From positions 1 to 64,000 of the forward strand of contig NZ_JAJSAQ010000001.1 in NCBI RefSeq assembly GCF_021729075.1: a stretch of 64,000 nt of DNA. The letters run 5' to 3'. The position numbers and the translations under genes are program-made. The notes beneath the pieces were generated by a model, which made no database searches, was not told where the DNA came from, and worked only from the letters and a program-made list of their open reading frames with translations. Each line of letters starts with the position of its first letter. Positions within the stretch are counted from its first letter, which is position 1. This DNA is from Microbulbifer guangxiensis (GTDB lineage Bacteria; Pseudomonadota; Gammaproteobacteria; Pseudomonadales; Cellvibrionaceae). Shown in pieces: positions 37,491 through 46,902 of this stretch.

Positions 37491-37701
37491 TTGATAATTA
37501 AACAGATGCTTGTTTTGTAGAACCAAACCACCGAAGCACATTCGACTCCCCAAACCGCGTGATGCATAATGACAGGTTTGCGGGAAGGGGCCTCAGGCAC
37601 CAATTGTCTTGCGCTGTGTGTCAAGAATTAATCTGAAGCGCCGGAAAAGCAAGATTCTTTAATGAGTTTCACGGCCCGGAATCGGGCACCATGGGGGAAC
37701 G

Positions 37702-38574
37702 GTGTCAGAGTTCCAGAACATAGGCCTGATTGGCCGTACGGAAAGCGATAGCGCAGTTCTCTCGCTCAAGCGTCTGATGGCGTTCCTTGAGCGTGAGGGT
37801 TTTTCTGTCGTGCTCGAGAATGAGACCGCCACCGCCGTGCCTGGACACTCCTCCCGTGTGTCATCTAAGGACAGGCTTGGCGAGCTCTGTGATCTTGTTA
37901 TCGTCGTCGGCGGCGATGGCAGCCTCCTCGGCGCCGCCCGCGCGCTTGCTAAATATAGTGTTCCGCTTCTCGGTATCAACCGGGGTCGCCTTGGCTTCCT
38001 AACCGATATTACTCCCGATGAAATCGAGCAAAAAGTAGGCGAAGTGCTGGCCGGCAAGTACATGGCCGAAAGCCGCTTTCTGCTCGACATGTCAGTGACC
38101 CGAGACGGTAAACCTGTTGGAAAGGGCTCTGCTCTAAATGATGTGGTAATTCACCCTGGTGAATTCATCCGCATGATTGAATTCGACCTGTACATCGACG
38201 GCCAGTTTGTTTACACGCAACGTTCAGATGGCCTGATTATATCCACCCCTACAGGCTCCACCGCTTATGCGCTCTCCGGTGGGGGGCCGATCATGCATCC
38301 AAAACTGGATGCCATCGCTGTTGTGCCACTTAATCCTCATACCCTGAGCAGCCGGCCAATCGTGGTTGAGGGTAGTAGTGAGTTCAAAATTATTGTGGGC
38401 GCACATAATGTCGCGAACCCCCATGTGACATGCGATGGGCATGACCAGGTGATCACAGAGCCAGGAGATGTGTTAAGAATTCACAAAAAGCCTCACCGCC
38501 TTACATTGATCCATCCTATTGATCATAACTTTTATGAAACGTGTCGCTCTAAGCTGAACTGGCAAACGATGTAG
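37702..38574 (+). CDS. nadK: NAD kinase
   Basis: Phosphorylates NAD+ to NADP+. The 290-residue protein shows the GGDGSLL motif (residues ~69-75), the NRGRLGFLTD segment, and the TPTGSTAYALSGGGP region that binds NAD. It begins with GTG, just after GGGGGA. It is the last core gene before the AT-rich polysaccharide locus, separated from the exporter by 84 bases, and its own base composition is already lower in GC than acnB or mksB. Confidence 0.95.
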   Translation: MSEFQNIGLIGRTESDSAVLSLKRLMAFLEREGFSVVLENETATAVPGHSSRVSSKDRLGELCDLVIVVGGDGSLLGAARALAKYSVPLLGINRGRLGFLTDITPDEIEQKVGEVLAGKYMAESRFLLDMSVTRDGKPVGKGSALNDVVIHPGEFIRMIEFDLYIDGQFVYTQRSDGLIISTPTGSTAYALSGGGPIMHPKLDAIAVVPLNPHTLSSRPIVVEGSSEFKIIVGAHNVANPHVTCDGHDQVITEPGDVLRIHKKPHRLTLIHPIDHNFYETCRSKLNWQTM

Positions 38575-38658
38575 GAATTGATTAATGGTTAGGCAGCACT
38601 CTGGGCCGAGGAAGTTGAGCGACAATGGCGATATATTGGGGCTAAAGAGAGAAGTAAA

Positions 38659-39417
38659 TTGAACTCAATCGATTATAAAGGACTGACAAGTTATTTGTTT
38701 TTGTCCGAACTTAAGTCGGACCTGGACAAGTACATACTGGGTCCAGTTTGGTGGATTCTTGAACCATGCTTGTTTGTAGCTGTCTTCTACTTTCTATTTG
38801 CCCATTTAAAGGGTAGTGGGGACTTCGTCTACTCCTTGGTCTGTGGAATAACGACCTGGCGCTGGATGATGGAGATAGTCAATCGAGGTGGGGCGTCGGT
38901 TTTCAGAAAGAAAGGAGTCTTGCAGAACTTTAGAGTACACCCTTTTGTCTTTCCCGTAGTCACTTTAATGGTTAGTACATTAGAATTTATATTTGTTCTT
39001 AGTTGTGTGTTCGTGCTACTAGCTGTACAGGGTGTGCTGAGTTTCGGCCACTGGGGGGACTTTGTTATTTGGATCATTTGTGCAGTGATCACTTCATTTA
39101 GTTATGGAGTGTTGTTTAGTGTGGTGATGCCCTTTGTTCCGGATGTGCAAATTATAATTTCACGAGCCACTATGCTCATGATGTTTCTATCTGGTGTTAT
39201 CTTTCCAATAGACGATATGTCAGAAACTGCTCAGCAAATTCTGTTCTGGAACCCTTTTGCACATATTATCGAAGGCATAAGAGATCTGCTTCTCTATGGT
39301 AATAGAATTGACACCCTGACCTTTCTAGTTATCACTGGAGTTCATCTCCCGATTCTTACTTTTGGGTATGTCATGCTGGGCCGCTTGCGCGGTGAAATTC
39401 CAAAGAGGTTGATCTAA
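38659..39417 (+). CDS. wzm: ABC-2 polysaccharide exporter permease (Wzm-like)
   Basis: A 252-residue inner-membrane permease with about six hydrophobic segments. Its pattern (WWILEPCLFVAVFYFLF near the first membrane segment, then later GVIFPIDDM with NPFAHIIEGIRDLL) fits the ABC-2/Wzm-KpsM family that exports O-antigen or capsule. The start is a TTG. It precedes the ATPase gene by two bases. First gene of the locus; no JUMPstart/ops element is visible upstream. Confidence 0.88.
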   Translation: MNSIDYKGLTSYLFLSELKSDLDKYILGPVWWILEPCLFVAVFYFLFAHLKGSGDFVYSLVCGITTWRWMMEIVNRGGASVFRKKGVLQNFRVHPFVFPVVTLMVSTLEFIFVLSCVFVLLAVQGVLSFGHWGDFVIWIICAVITSFSYGVLFSVVMPFVPDVQIIISRATMLMMFLSGVIFPIDDMSETAQQILFWNPFAHIIEGIRDLLLYGNRIDTLTFLVITGVHLPILTFGYVMLGRLRGEIPKRLI

Positions 39418-39419
39418 CC

Positions 39420-40160
39420 GTGAAAGACAGAGTCTTGAAATTAGAGAGGGTGTCTCTGTGCTACAAAAGTGGTTATAACATCTTTAAATCTTCAAAGAAG
39501 ACAGTACTCTCTAACATCAGCATGGAGATACGGCGCGGTGAGAAGATTGGGGTAGTTGGAAGAAATGGTGCGGGGAAAAGTTCTCTTTTGAAGCTGTTAG
39601 CAGGAATCTACCAGCCTGACAAAGGGAAAATCTTCGCGAGTGAAAGCGTTCGATCAGCTTTCATAGGACTTCAAAATGGGTTCGTTCCCTATATGTCAGG
39701 TTTGGATAACATTACCCTGACAGGCTTGTTGATGGGGATGACTCGAAGCGAAGTGCGTCGAAAGCTTGAGCAAATAGTTGACTACACGGAGCTGGGTGAG
39801 AACATCCATCGCCCTGTGTTTAGTTACTCCTCAGGTATGAAAGCGCGCTTGGCATTCGCTATTTCGGCGTTCTCAGAGCCAGACCTTCTTCTAATTGATG
39901 AAGCTATGTCTGTGGGCGATCGAGCCTTCAGAAAAAAATCAGAGGAAAAGATTGCGGAGCTTATAAAAGGTGATGCCGCCGTGGTCTTGGTTTCGCATGA
40001 ATCGCATCTAATTCAAAGCATATGTACTCAAGCAATTTGGCTGGATAGAGGGGTTGTCGTGCAATCGGGCGACAGTGACTCTGTAGCGGAAGTTTATGCT
40101 AAATCATTTGAGGCTAATCCCGGGATTTTGAAGAAGGCACAGACGTTAGTGGCGGTATGA
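39420..40160 (+). CDS. wzt: ABC polysaccharide exporter ATPase (Wzt-like)
   Basis: A 246-residue ATPase. Walker A GRNGAGKSS (residues ~54-62), the signature SYSSGMKARLAFA and Walker B LLLIDEAMSVGD are all visible. It lacks the C-terminal carbohydrate-binding domain found in some Wzt proteins, so chain-length selection by that route is not expected. It begins with GTG and overlaps the next gene by four bases (ATGA). Confidence 0.93.
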   Translation: MKDRVLKLERVSLCYKSGYNIFKSSKKTVLSNISMEIRRGEKIGVVGRNGAGKSSLLKLLAGIYQPDKGKIFASESVRSAFIGLQNGFVPYMSGLDNITLTGLLMGMTRSEVRRKLEQIVDYTELGENIHRPVFSYSSGMKARLAFAISAFSEPDLLLIDEAMSVGDRAFRKKSEEKIAELIKGDAAVVLVSHESHLIQSICTQAIWLDRGVVVQSGDSDSVAEVYAKSFEANPGILKKAQTLVAV

Positions 40161-41110
40161 AGCAAGTGGCGCAAAGGCAATCTCCTGTTGCTGGAACCCT
40201 GGTCGGCATTATCACTTACAATCCAGACCTGACTGTTCTGCAGTTACTTCTTGAAAGAGTTTCGGGGGGTAATTCTGATGTGCTCGTTTACGATAATGCA
40301 TCAAAAAATGTGAAATCGATTGTCACATTGTGTGGAGGAGTTCCTGGCTGTTCAGTTGTTTCTGGTGAAGAAAATATCGGAATTTCTGGAGCTGCAAACG
40401 CCATATTTGAAACGGCAGCTTCAGAAAGCAAAGAGTTTGTCCTTCTATTCGACCAGGACTCGATACCCGAAGTCGGGTACTCTGAGATCCTTGTAGCTGC
40501 TTATCGAAAGTTAAGAAGGCAGGGCGTGAACGTAGCTGCACTGGGCGGCCTTCAAACCTGCCGTTTTACCAATTATGATCAACCCTTTGTGCAGTTCGGA
40601 AAGTGGAGAGCTAGAAAAATATTGCCCGAACGATGCGGAGACCCTATACCTGCAGACTTCTTGATTACATCCGGGACGCTGATATCTACTCAATCGCTCA
40701 AGAAAATCGGTGGATATGACAGCCAACTGTTCATTGATAATGTTGATGTGGAATGGTGTAGTAGAGCAATCGCGTTGAGTTATAGGATTTTTGGAGTCCC
40801 GGGAGCCAAGTTTACCCATACAGTTGGCGAGAATAGGGCAACCTTCTTTGGTGTTCAATTGGCGAAGCAGCACTCTCCAGCCCGCACATTCTATATTTAC
40901 AGAAATATCTTGATATTGTCTCAGCGAGCTTACGTAAGCACCGCCTGGAAAATAAACGCGACTGTTAGAGCGTTCTTGAAAATGCTGTTTCTCGCTTTCT
41001 TCGACAGGGCAAGAATTGCGCATTTGAAGGCTATATTCGCGGCTGTTCGTCACGAGAGATTGAAGAAGACTTTGACCGAAGTGCGTTCGCAAGCGGTGGT
41101 GGAACTTTAA
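40157..41110 (+). CDS. Family 2 glycosyltransferase, rhamnosyltransferase-like
   Basis: A 317-residue GT-A transferase. GIITYNPDLTVL marks the N-terminus and LLFDQDSIP, a DXD-like motif common in rhamnosyltransferases, is near residue 95-105. A VDVEWCSRA segment near residue 195 is the acceptor loop. The donor is probably dTDP-rhamnose, but this is inferred from rfb genes nearby. Confidence 0.85.
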   Translation: MKQVAQRQSPVAGTLVGIITYNPDLTVLQLLLERVSGGNSDVLVYDNASKNVKSIVTLCGGVPGCSVVSGEENIGISGAANAIFETAASESKEFVLLFDQDSIPEVGYSEILVAAYRKLRRQGVNVAALGGLQTCRFTNYDQPFVQFGKWRARKILPERCGDPIPADFLITSGTLISTQSLKKIGGYDSQLFIDNVDVEWCSRAIALSYRIFGVPGAKFTHTVGENRATFFGVQLAKQHSPARTFYIYRNILILSQRAYVSTAWKINATVRAFLKMLFLAFFDRARIAHLKAIFAAVRHERLKKTLTEVRSQAVVEL

Positions 41111-41112
41111 CA

Positions 41113-41958
41113 ATGGGCTCCAAGTTGTCAGTTGGCTTAGTCTGCCACGATACAAAGCTGCATATACTCGAAAAGTGTCTGAGTAGTTTGTTGCGAGAGC
41201 TTTCAGAAGCGATTAACGAAAACCTAGTTTCAGAAGCAGAAGTTTATTTGCTCGATAATTCCCAATCAGCGGTGTACGGCGGTGAGCTGCATTTGCTTAC
41301 TGAAAAACTTTCTCTTCCCCAGCATATTCGGGTGATTCTCTTATCGTCGACAAATAAAGGCTTTGGTGCGGGGCACAACGAAGTTCTCGGCCGGAGTGCT
41401 GCAGATATTCACCTGATAGTTAATCCAGATCTTGAGTTCCTCCCGTATTCCATTGCAAATGCGGTCAAGGGAATTGATTTTGGAATTACGGGCATTGTAG
41501 TGCCAAAGATACTAAATTCTGAGGGTTTCCCCCTGCGTCTTCATCTTAGGCGTTTTAGGACAGGCCATATTTTTCTTCGCTCAATAGCACCAGGATTTAT
41601 TAAAAAGTTATTTCGGAAGAACCTCCGTGCTGCAACGTATCCAAATGTACGGACTTATGTCCCAGTAGAATCGAGTTCAGTCTTTTCGGGCTGCTGTATG
41701 CTTTTCGATAGCGCAATTTTAAAGGCGTTAGGTGGCTTTGATGAGCGGTATTTCCTGTATTTTGAGGACTATGACCTCTCATTAAGGGCGTTGATGAAAA
41801 CATCAGCTCTCATCGAGCCTGACTTTCAAGTTATCCATCATGGTGGCAATACAAGTAAGAAGGGACGAAAGCATATATTTTGGTTCTTGGCCTCAGCGAT
41901 ACGCTTTTACTGGGGGCGATTTAAATCAGCGATTCGGCCAGGCGAAAGAGTATGTTGA
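41113..41958 (+). CDS. Family 2 glycosyltransferase (WbbL-like)
   Basis: A 281-residue GT2 transferase. SVGLVCHDTKLHIL at the N-terminus, LLDNSQSA, the STNKGFGAGHNEVLGRS loop, LIVNPDLEF and FDERYFLYFEDYDLSLR are the usual signatures. This pattern resembles WbbL-type rhamnosyltransferases. It ends 7 bases into the next gene, so the two are coupled. Confidence 0.85.
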   Translation: MGSKLSVGLVCHDTKLHILEKCLSSLLRELSEAINENLVSEAEVYLLDNSQSAVYGGELHLLTEKLSLPQHIRVILLSSTNKGFGAGHNEVLGRSAADIHLIVNPDLEFLPYSIANAVKGIDFGITGIVVPKILNSEGFPLRLHLRRFRTGHIFLRSIAPGFIKKLFRKNLRAATYPNVRTYVPVESSSVFSGCCMLFDSAILKALGGFDERYFLYFEDYDLSLRALMKTSALIEPDFQVIHHGGNTSKKGRKHIFWFLASAIRFYWGRFKSAIRPGERVC

Positions 41959-43760
41959 GCTACGTTGTTAAATTGCGGATTCTAGTCTCAGAGTATGCAT
42001 TTAGACTGGCAACCAGAGTTCCCAAGCCTGTTCGTCGTCGGTTGAAGACTTTGCGTGCCATTTCCCATGGTTTTAATTTGGTGAAAGATGATGCTTACCG
42101 TGTTAGACATGCCTTTAATATGCTGAAGGCGCGTCAGGCACAGGAGCTGGAGGCAATGGCATCTTTCCGGGAGAGGGTGCCGGAAAGCAGAATCCATTTA
42201 GTCGTTGACGCAACGGTGGCAGATTTTTCCCAAGTGTCTGAGACAGTATCAAGTGTCCTCAATCAGTTTTCTTCTGCTGCCAAGGTCACTTTGTTTATCA
42301 AAGAAGCGGGCACAAAAGAACGGTTGTTTATATCTTTTCCAGAGCTGGATAGTGCCCTATTCAACATCGTTCATTCAGTATTTGGAGCAGCTAGAGCTCT
42401 TGGAGAAGCAACACGGTTCCAGTTGGCTAAAACTGAATATATTCTATTTCTGAAGGCCGGTGATGTACTCAATCGCTATGCGATTACTGCATTTGAACAC
42501 TCTATAGAGTCCGGTAAGTATCCTGATGCTCTTTATAGTGATGTCACGACAATTGTGGATGACATACCAGTTGTCGAATGTCGTCCAGAATTCTGTCCAG
42601 ACTATCTCTACGAATATAACTACCTGCCTTCATCGATTTGTTTTAAATCCGATCTGGTTCAGGGGCTGATTTTACCTGATGTAGAATGTGCTGAAGGGGT
42701 AGAGGCAATCAATCACGCTTTAGCTATTCTTCTGAGTAGCTGTCCGAACGTTAATATTAAGCATATACCTTATACACTTCTTGAACACATAACCAGAGTT
42801 ACTCCTGAAAGACCGGTTTCACAACTTGCGCGTCAATCCTTGAAGCTCATTGGTGCAGAGCGGGGGTTTAAAATTCGAGAGGGTGTAAGTAAAGAAACTC
42901 TATGTGTTCAGTGGGAGATGGACGGATTTCAGCCTCTTGTCAGCATTATTATTCCGACAAGAGATCAAGTGGATTTACTTCGCCAATGTATTGAATCTAT
43001 CTTGGAGAAGTCAAGTTACCAGAACATCGAAATCTTGTTAGTTAACAACAATTCAGAAGAAATAGAAACTTATGATTATTTTTCATTACTTGCTGATGAT
43101 TCCAGAATCAAAATAATCGATTACCCTTATGAGTTTAATTACTCAGCAATTAACAATTTTGCAGTTACCAAAGCTTCCGGTGATTTTATAGCCTTGGTGA
43201 ACAACGATATAGAGGTGATTAGTGCTGACTGGCTGGAAACACTGATTTCCCAGTGTGCTAGGCCTGAAGTGGGCTGCGTTGGTGCGAAGCTCTATTATCC
43301 GGATGACACCTGTCAACATGGTGGAGTGGTTATTGGTTACGGCGGTGTTGCGGGGCATGCTCATAAGAATTTTGAAAGGTCAAGCAAAGGATACATGTGC
43401 CGCCTGATTACCACTCAGAACTTTACTGCTGTTACAGCAGCTTGTCTCATGATTAGGAAGGAGACATTTCTGAAGGTGGGCGGTCTGGATGAAGAGAACT
43501 TAACAGTTGCATTCAATGATATTGATCTTTGTTTGAAAGTGCATACTTTAGGTCTTCGCAATATCTGGACACCCCATGCGGAGTTGTATCACCATGAATC
43601 CGTGTCTCGCGGGAGTGACCGAAAAGGAGCTGCCCGCATTCGCTTTATGAATGAAATAAAATACATGAAAAAGCGCTGGAATACCCATGAATTTAAAGAC
43701 CCAGCATATAACGAAAATTTGACGCTCAGTCGTGAAGATTTCGCGCTTAAGACCTACTAA
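41952..43760 (+). CDS. Large family 2 glycosyltransferase, probably with two GT-A-like regions
   Basis: A 602-residue protein. The clear GT2 domain is at about residues 325-560 (VSIIIPTRDQVDLL, LVNNNSEE, FIALVNNDIEVI, and the late FNDIDLCLKV). Before it, residues ~70-280 carry a degenerate region (FLKAGDVLN, DALYSDV) that may be a second GT-A-like unit. The doubled build is seen in polymerising or branching transferases of surface glycans. The donor cannot be told. Confidence 0.82.
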   Translation: MLSYVVKLRILVSEYAFRLATRVPKPVRRRLKTLRAISHGFNLVKDDAYRVRHAFNMLKARQAQELEAMASFRERVPESRIHLVVDATVADFSQVSETVSSVLNQFSSAAKVTLFIKEAGTKERLFISFPELDSALFNIVHSVFGAARALGEATRFQLAKTEYILFLKAGDVLNRYAITAFEHSIESGKYPDALYSDVTTIVDDIPVVECRPEFCPDYLYEYNYLPSSICFKSDLVQGLILPDVECAEGVEAINHALAILLSSCPNVNIKHIPYTLLEHITRVTPERPVSQLARQSLKLIGAERGFKIREGVSKETLCVQWEMDGFQPLVSIIIPTRDQVDLLRQCIESILEKSSYQNIEILLVNNNSEEIETYDYFSLLADDSRIKIIDYPYEFNYSAINNFAVTKASGDFIALVNNDIEVISADWLETLISQCARPEVGCVGAKLYYPDDTCQHGGVVIGYGGVAGHAHKNFERSSKGYMCRLITTQNFTAVTAACLMIRKETFLKVGGLDEENLTVAFNDIDLCLKVHTLGLRNIWTPHAELYHHESVSRGSDRKGAARIRFMNEIKYMKKRWNTHEFKDPAYNENLTLSREDFALKTY

Positions 43761-43785
43761 TTTAGTCTAGAAAGAATCCTGTGTT

Positions 43786-45426
43786 ATGAGAGTTTTGATC
43801 TACGGCCTCGCGAAAAGCGGAACCACCATTTTAGCAGCTCGGGTTCAAGCTTCACTTGAAGAGCATTGCGGTAAAAAGGTTGCCAATTCATTTGAGCCGG
43901 CAGAGATATTGCGGCTTGACGGAGAGGTGGAATATTTAAAAGGAGGTAAGAGGCAGCGCTCTGTGGAGAATGAAGTAGTCAAGACTTTATTCGATTCAGG
44001 TATTCCAGCTGATGAGATATTGAAGTATCAGGGTCATTTTGATAAAAAAATTTTTATCACCCGCGATCCACGAGACCGTTACATCAGCCAGGTTTTTTAT
44101 CGTTGGCATGCGGGTCATAATCCCGACAAGAATAAGTTTAGAAGAACTCTCGATTTACTCAAGCTTAAGGAGTCGAGGCCGGATTCAGTACCGTTCGTAT
44201 TCCTTGCAAATCAGAATCCCTCTGCTTTTGCAGGATTACGGAAAGGATTGGCTGAAAGTTATGAACCAGTGATTGATTTTTTAAAGGGACTTTCAAACGA
44301 CTGGCATGTGGTGCGGTATGAAGACATAGTTGATGGTCGGATAAATGATTTGGCCTCTTATTTAGGTTTTCCTATCAGACACAATGTGGGGGTATCTAAG
44401 GCACTCACAAGAGTGGTAAGAAGTAAGTCATACGGTAATTGGCGACGTTGGCTCACAGAGCATGATGTTGCCTATTTGAAACCGGCGTTTCAGAAATATT
44501 TAGAGTTTACAGGTTATGATGCAGACGATTGGGAACTCGATACGGTAAGGAGTCTTCCAGAAAAGGAAGGTTCAGCTTACATAGAAAAGTTGTTCTCTGG
44601 GCCGCAGGAATATAGTAAGAAATATATCACTATCGCTTCCCGCATGAAAAAAAATCTTTTTTTATTAGCGGCTCGCATAGCACATTCCAATATTCGTTAT
44701 TTACACTCCAATATCCGTCATTCACTTTTTCCGAGAGTTGCGCCCGCTGAGCCCCGCCTATTTCTTCACATTCCTAAAACGGCTGGCACGAGTTTTCGAG
44801 AATCTCTAAGGTTGTCGGTTGGGGATTTAAACATAATTAAAGACTACCCAAAACAGCGGGGGCATGAAAAAAGTCTGCCATATAGGTTTCTAACAAAAAT
44901 CGACGACCCCAGTACGCTAAAGCAGCATCTGTCGAAATATAGGAGTGCATGGGTTTCAGGGCATGTTCGCTACAGTCGATATTGTCAAGTGATACCTCCT
45001 GAAAATACGTTTACTTTTGTTCGGCATCCTGTCGATCGTCTTGTCTCCCTTTATAAGCACCGGTGTCGGCATATGGGGTTGAAGCTGTCCTTTGAAGAGT
45101 TCATAGATCAGGAGGCAGTGCACAATACGCAATCTAAGTACCTGCCTTTGGATCTCCTGCACCAGTTTGCATTTGTCGGCTTGACTGAAGAGTATGCCAA
45201 ATCACTTGAGTATCTGAATTGGAAATTCGATCTAAATCTTTCAGAGGTTAAAAGGAATGAGGCTCCTATAGAACAACAAGTAGAGCTCGATACGGATATT
45301 TTGAATAAAATCCGACAAAAAAATTCAGAAGACCTGGCTCTTTATGATGCGGCGCAAGAACTTTTCAGGAAAAGAATTCTGGAAATGAATTCAGATTACT
45401 CAAAAGTGCAACTGGCTGAGGTATAA
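43786..45426 (+). CDS. Two-domain sulfotransferase
   Basis: A 546-residue protein that reads as two sulfotransferase domains in one chain. Domain 1 has the PAPS 5'-loop GLAKSGTTI (residues ~6-14) and the 3'-phosphate motif TRDPRDRYIS (~92-101). Domain 2 has a second 5'-loop HIPKTAGTSF (~327-336) and VRHPVDRLVSLY (~411-422), of the Sulfotransfer_2 type. The two motif pairs differ, so this is a fusion of two subfamilies and not a recent duplication. It probably sulfates the glycan at two positions. PAPS would come from APS kinase such as cysC at 29.3 kb. Confidence 0.85.
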   Translation: MRVLIYGLAKSGTTILAARVQASLEEHCGKKVANSFEPAEILRLDGEVEYLKGGKRQRSVENEVVKTLFDSGIPADEILKYQGHFDKKIFITRDPRDRYISQVFYRWHAGHNPDKNKFRRTLDLLKLKESRPDSVPFVFLANQNPSAFAGLRKGLAESYEPVIDFLKGLSNDWHVVRYEDIVDGRINDLASYLGFPIRHNVGVSKALTRVVRSKSYGNWRRWLTEHDVAYLKPAFQKYLEFTGYDADDWELDTVRSLPEKEGSAYIEKLFSGPQEYSKKYITIASRMKKNLFLLAARIAHSNIRYLHSNIRHSLFPRVAPAEPRLFLHIPKTAGTSFRESLRLSVGDLNIIKDYPKQRGHEKSLPYRFLTKIDDPSTLKQHLSKYRSAWVSGHVRYSRYCQVIPPENTFTFVRHPVDRLVSLYKHRCRHMGLKLSFEEFIDQEAVHNTQSKYLPLDLLHQFAFVGLTEEYAKSLEYLNWKFDLNLSEVKRNEAPIEQQVELDTDILNKIRQKNSEDLALYDAAQELFRKRILEMNSDYSKVQLAEV

Positions 45427-45433
45427 CAACTGT

Positions 45434-45976
45434 ATGAAATTTATTGAAACTAAGATACCGGAAGTTAAAATAATTGAACCCAAGGTCTTTGGGGACGACC
45501 GCGGGTATTTTATGGAGACCTTTCGGCAGGATATCTTTAATAAAGAAATCCCTAAAGTTGATTTTGTCCAGGAAAATCAATCTTTATCAAAGAAAAATAT
45601 CCTGCGGGGACTTCACTACCAGATACGTCAGCCTCAGGGAAAGCTAGTAAGAGTAACTAGCGGCCGCGTGTTTGATGTGGCTGTGGATCTTAGAAAATCA
45701 TCACCTACATTCAAACAATGGGTCGGTGTTGAACTCTCTGCGGACAATAAGCGGCAATTGTGGGTGCCGGAGGGATTTGCACATGGTTTCTATGTTTTGT
45801 CTGAAGAGGCCGAGTTTGTCTATAAATGTACAAATTTCTATGCTCCAGAATATGATCGAAACCTGATCTGGAATGACCCAGAGCTAGGTATTGAGTGGCC
45901 ACTAGCAACCGAACCACAGCTATCTGAGAAGGATCAGAGTGCTCCTCGCTTGGAATTTGCGGAGGTTTATTCATGA
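45434..45976 (+). CDS. rfbC: dTDP-4-dehydrorhamnose 3,5-epimerase
   Basis: Third enzyme of dTDP-L-rhamnose synthesis. The 180-residue cupin has the catalytic LRGLHYQ (residues ~56-62), the DVAVDLRKSSPTF segment and the GFAHGFYVLSEEA stretch. It precedes rfbD with a four-base overlap (ATGA). The partner genes rfbB and rfbA are 13 kb away on the other strand. Confidence 0.95.
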   Translation: MKFIETKIPEVKIIEPKVFGDDRGYFMETFRQDIFNKEIPKVDFVQENQSLSKKNILRGLHYQIRQPQGKLVRVTSGRVFDVAVDLRKSSPTFKQWVGVELSADNKRQLWVPEGFAHGFYVLSEEAEFVYKCTNFYAPEYDRNLIWNDPELGIEWPLATEPQLSEKDQSAPRLEFAEVYS

Positions 45977-46902
45977 TCAAGGTTTTGATTACAGGAGCAA
46001 ATGGTCAGCTAGGCCAGGAATTAACCAGCTCTTCACCCCAAGATTATGAAGTGATATCTCTCTCGCGGTCAGATCTGGATATTACCGATGGAGAGTCTGT
46101 TTCCAACGCTCTTTCTAGGTTTAGCCCGCATGTAGTCATAAATGCTGCAGCATATACCAAAGTCGATCTGGCTGAGACAGAACGCGAGACGTGTAATGCA
46201 GTGAACGCGGCTGCTCCAGGGTACTTGGCCGAGGCCTGTCATCAAATTGGTGCAGCCCTGATTCATGTTTCAACAGATTTCGTTTTTGATGGCTGCAGTT
46301 CTACACCATATAAAGTAAATAGTGAGACATCTCCCCAAAGTGAATATGGACGTAGTAAGCTCTTGGGTGAAAATCACATAATAGCCTCCCCGCTTGAGAA
46401 CTACGCGATTATTCGGACTTCATGGGTTTATTCCAGCTATGGTAGTAATTTTGTAAAAACTATGTTGAGACTGATGGCGAACCGGGATCGCTTGGCAGTG
46501 GTGGGGGACCAGGTTGGCACCCCGACCAGTGCCGCTCGGTTGGCAATAGTGATTTGGCAGCTTGTGGATAGATTCAAAACCGCCAATTCTGTTCGGCTAA
46601 ATATGGAAGACAGAATCTTTCATTGGTCTGATTCGGGAGTCGCTTCTTGGTACGATTTTGCAGTCACCATTCAAAGATTAGCTTTAGCTAGAGGACTTCT
46701 TTCCCGACCAATTGAAATCGATTGCATCCCGAGCGAAGCGTATCCAACGCCCGCGTATCGTCCACATTATAGTGTGATGGACACCTCCAAATTACGGTCC
46801 TTATTGGCCTTGGAGGCCTCCCATTGGTCTTGCGAGTTAGCCAAAGTTATGGAGCTGATTAAAGATCAGCACATCCGCAGTGAAGCGGGGCTTACTGTAT
46901 GA
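45973..46902 (+). CDS. rfbD: dTDP-4-dehydrorhamnose reductase
   Basis: Last enzyme of dTDP-L-rhamnose synthesis, an NAD(P)H-dependent reductase. The 309-residue protein has the Rossmann TGANGQLGQEL, NAAAYTKVDLAETE, STDFVFDG, and the YxxxK in EYGRSKLLGE. It overlaps rfbC and the next transferase by four bases each, so translation is coupled through the three. Confidence 0.95.
   Translation: MIKVLITGANGQLGQELTSSSPQDYEVISLSRSDLDITDGESVSNALSRFSPHVVINAAAYTKVDLAETERETCNAVNAAAPGYLAEACHQIGAALIHVSTDFVFDGCSSTPYKVNSETSPQSEYGRSKLLGENHIIASPLENYAIIRTSWVYSSYGSNFVKTMLRLMANRDRLAVVGDQVGTPTSAARLAIVIWQLVDRFKTANSVRLNMEDRIFHWSDSGVASWYDFAVTIQRLALARGLLSRPIEIDCIPSEAYPTPAYRPHYSVMDTSKLRSLLALEASHWSCELAKVMELIKDQHIRSEAGLTV

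Noticed and set aside
38575-38658. JUMPstart/ops element before the polysaccharide locus
   Set aside because: No GGCGGTAG-type core is present on either strand in this gap.
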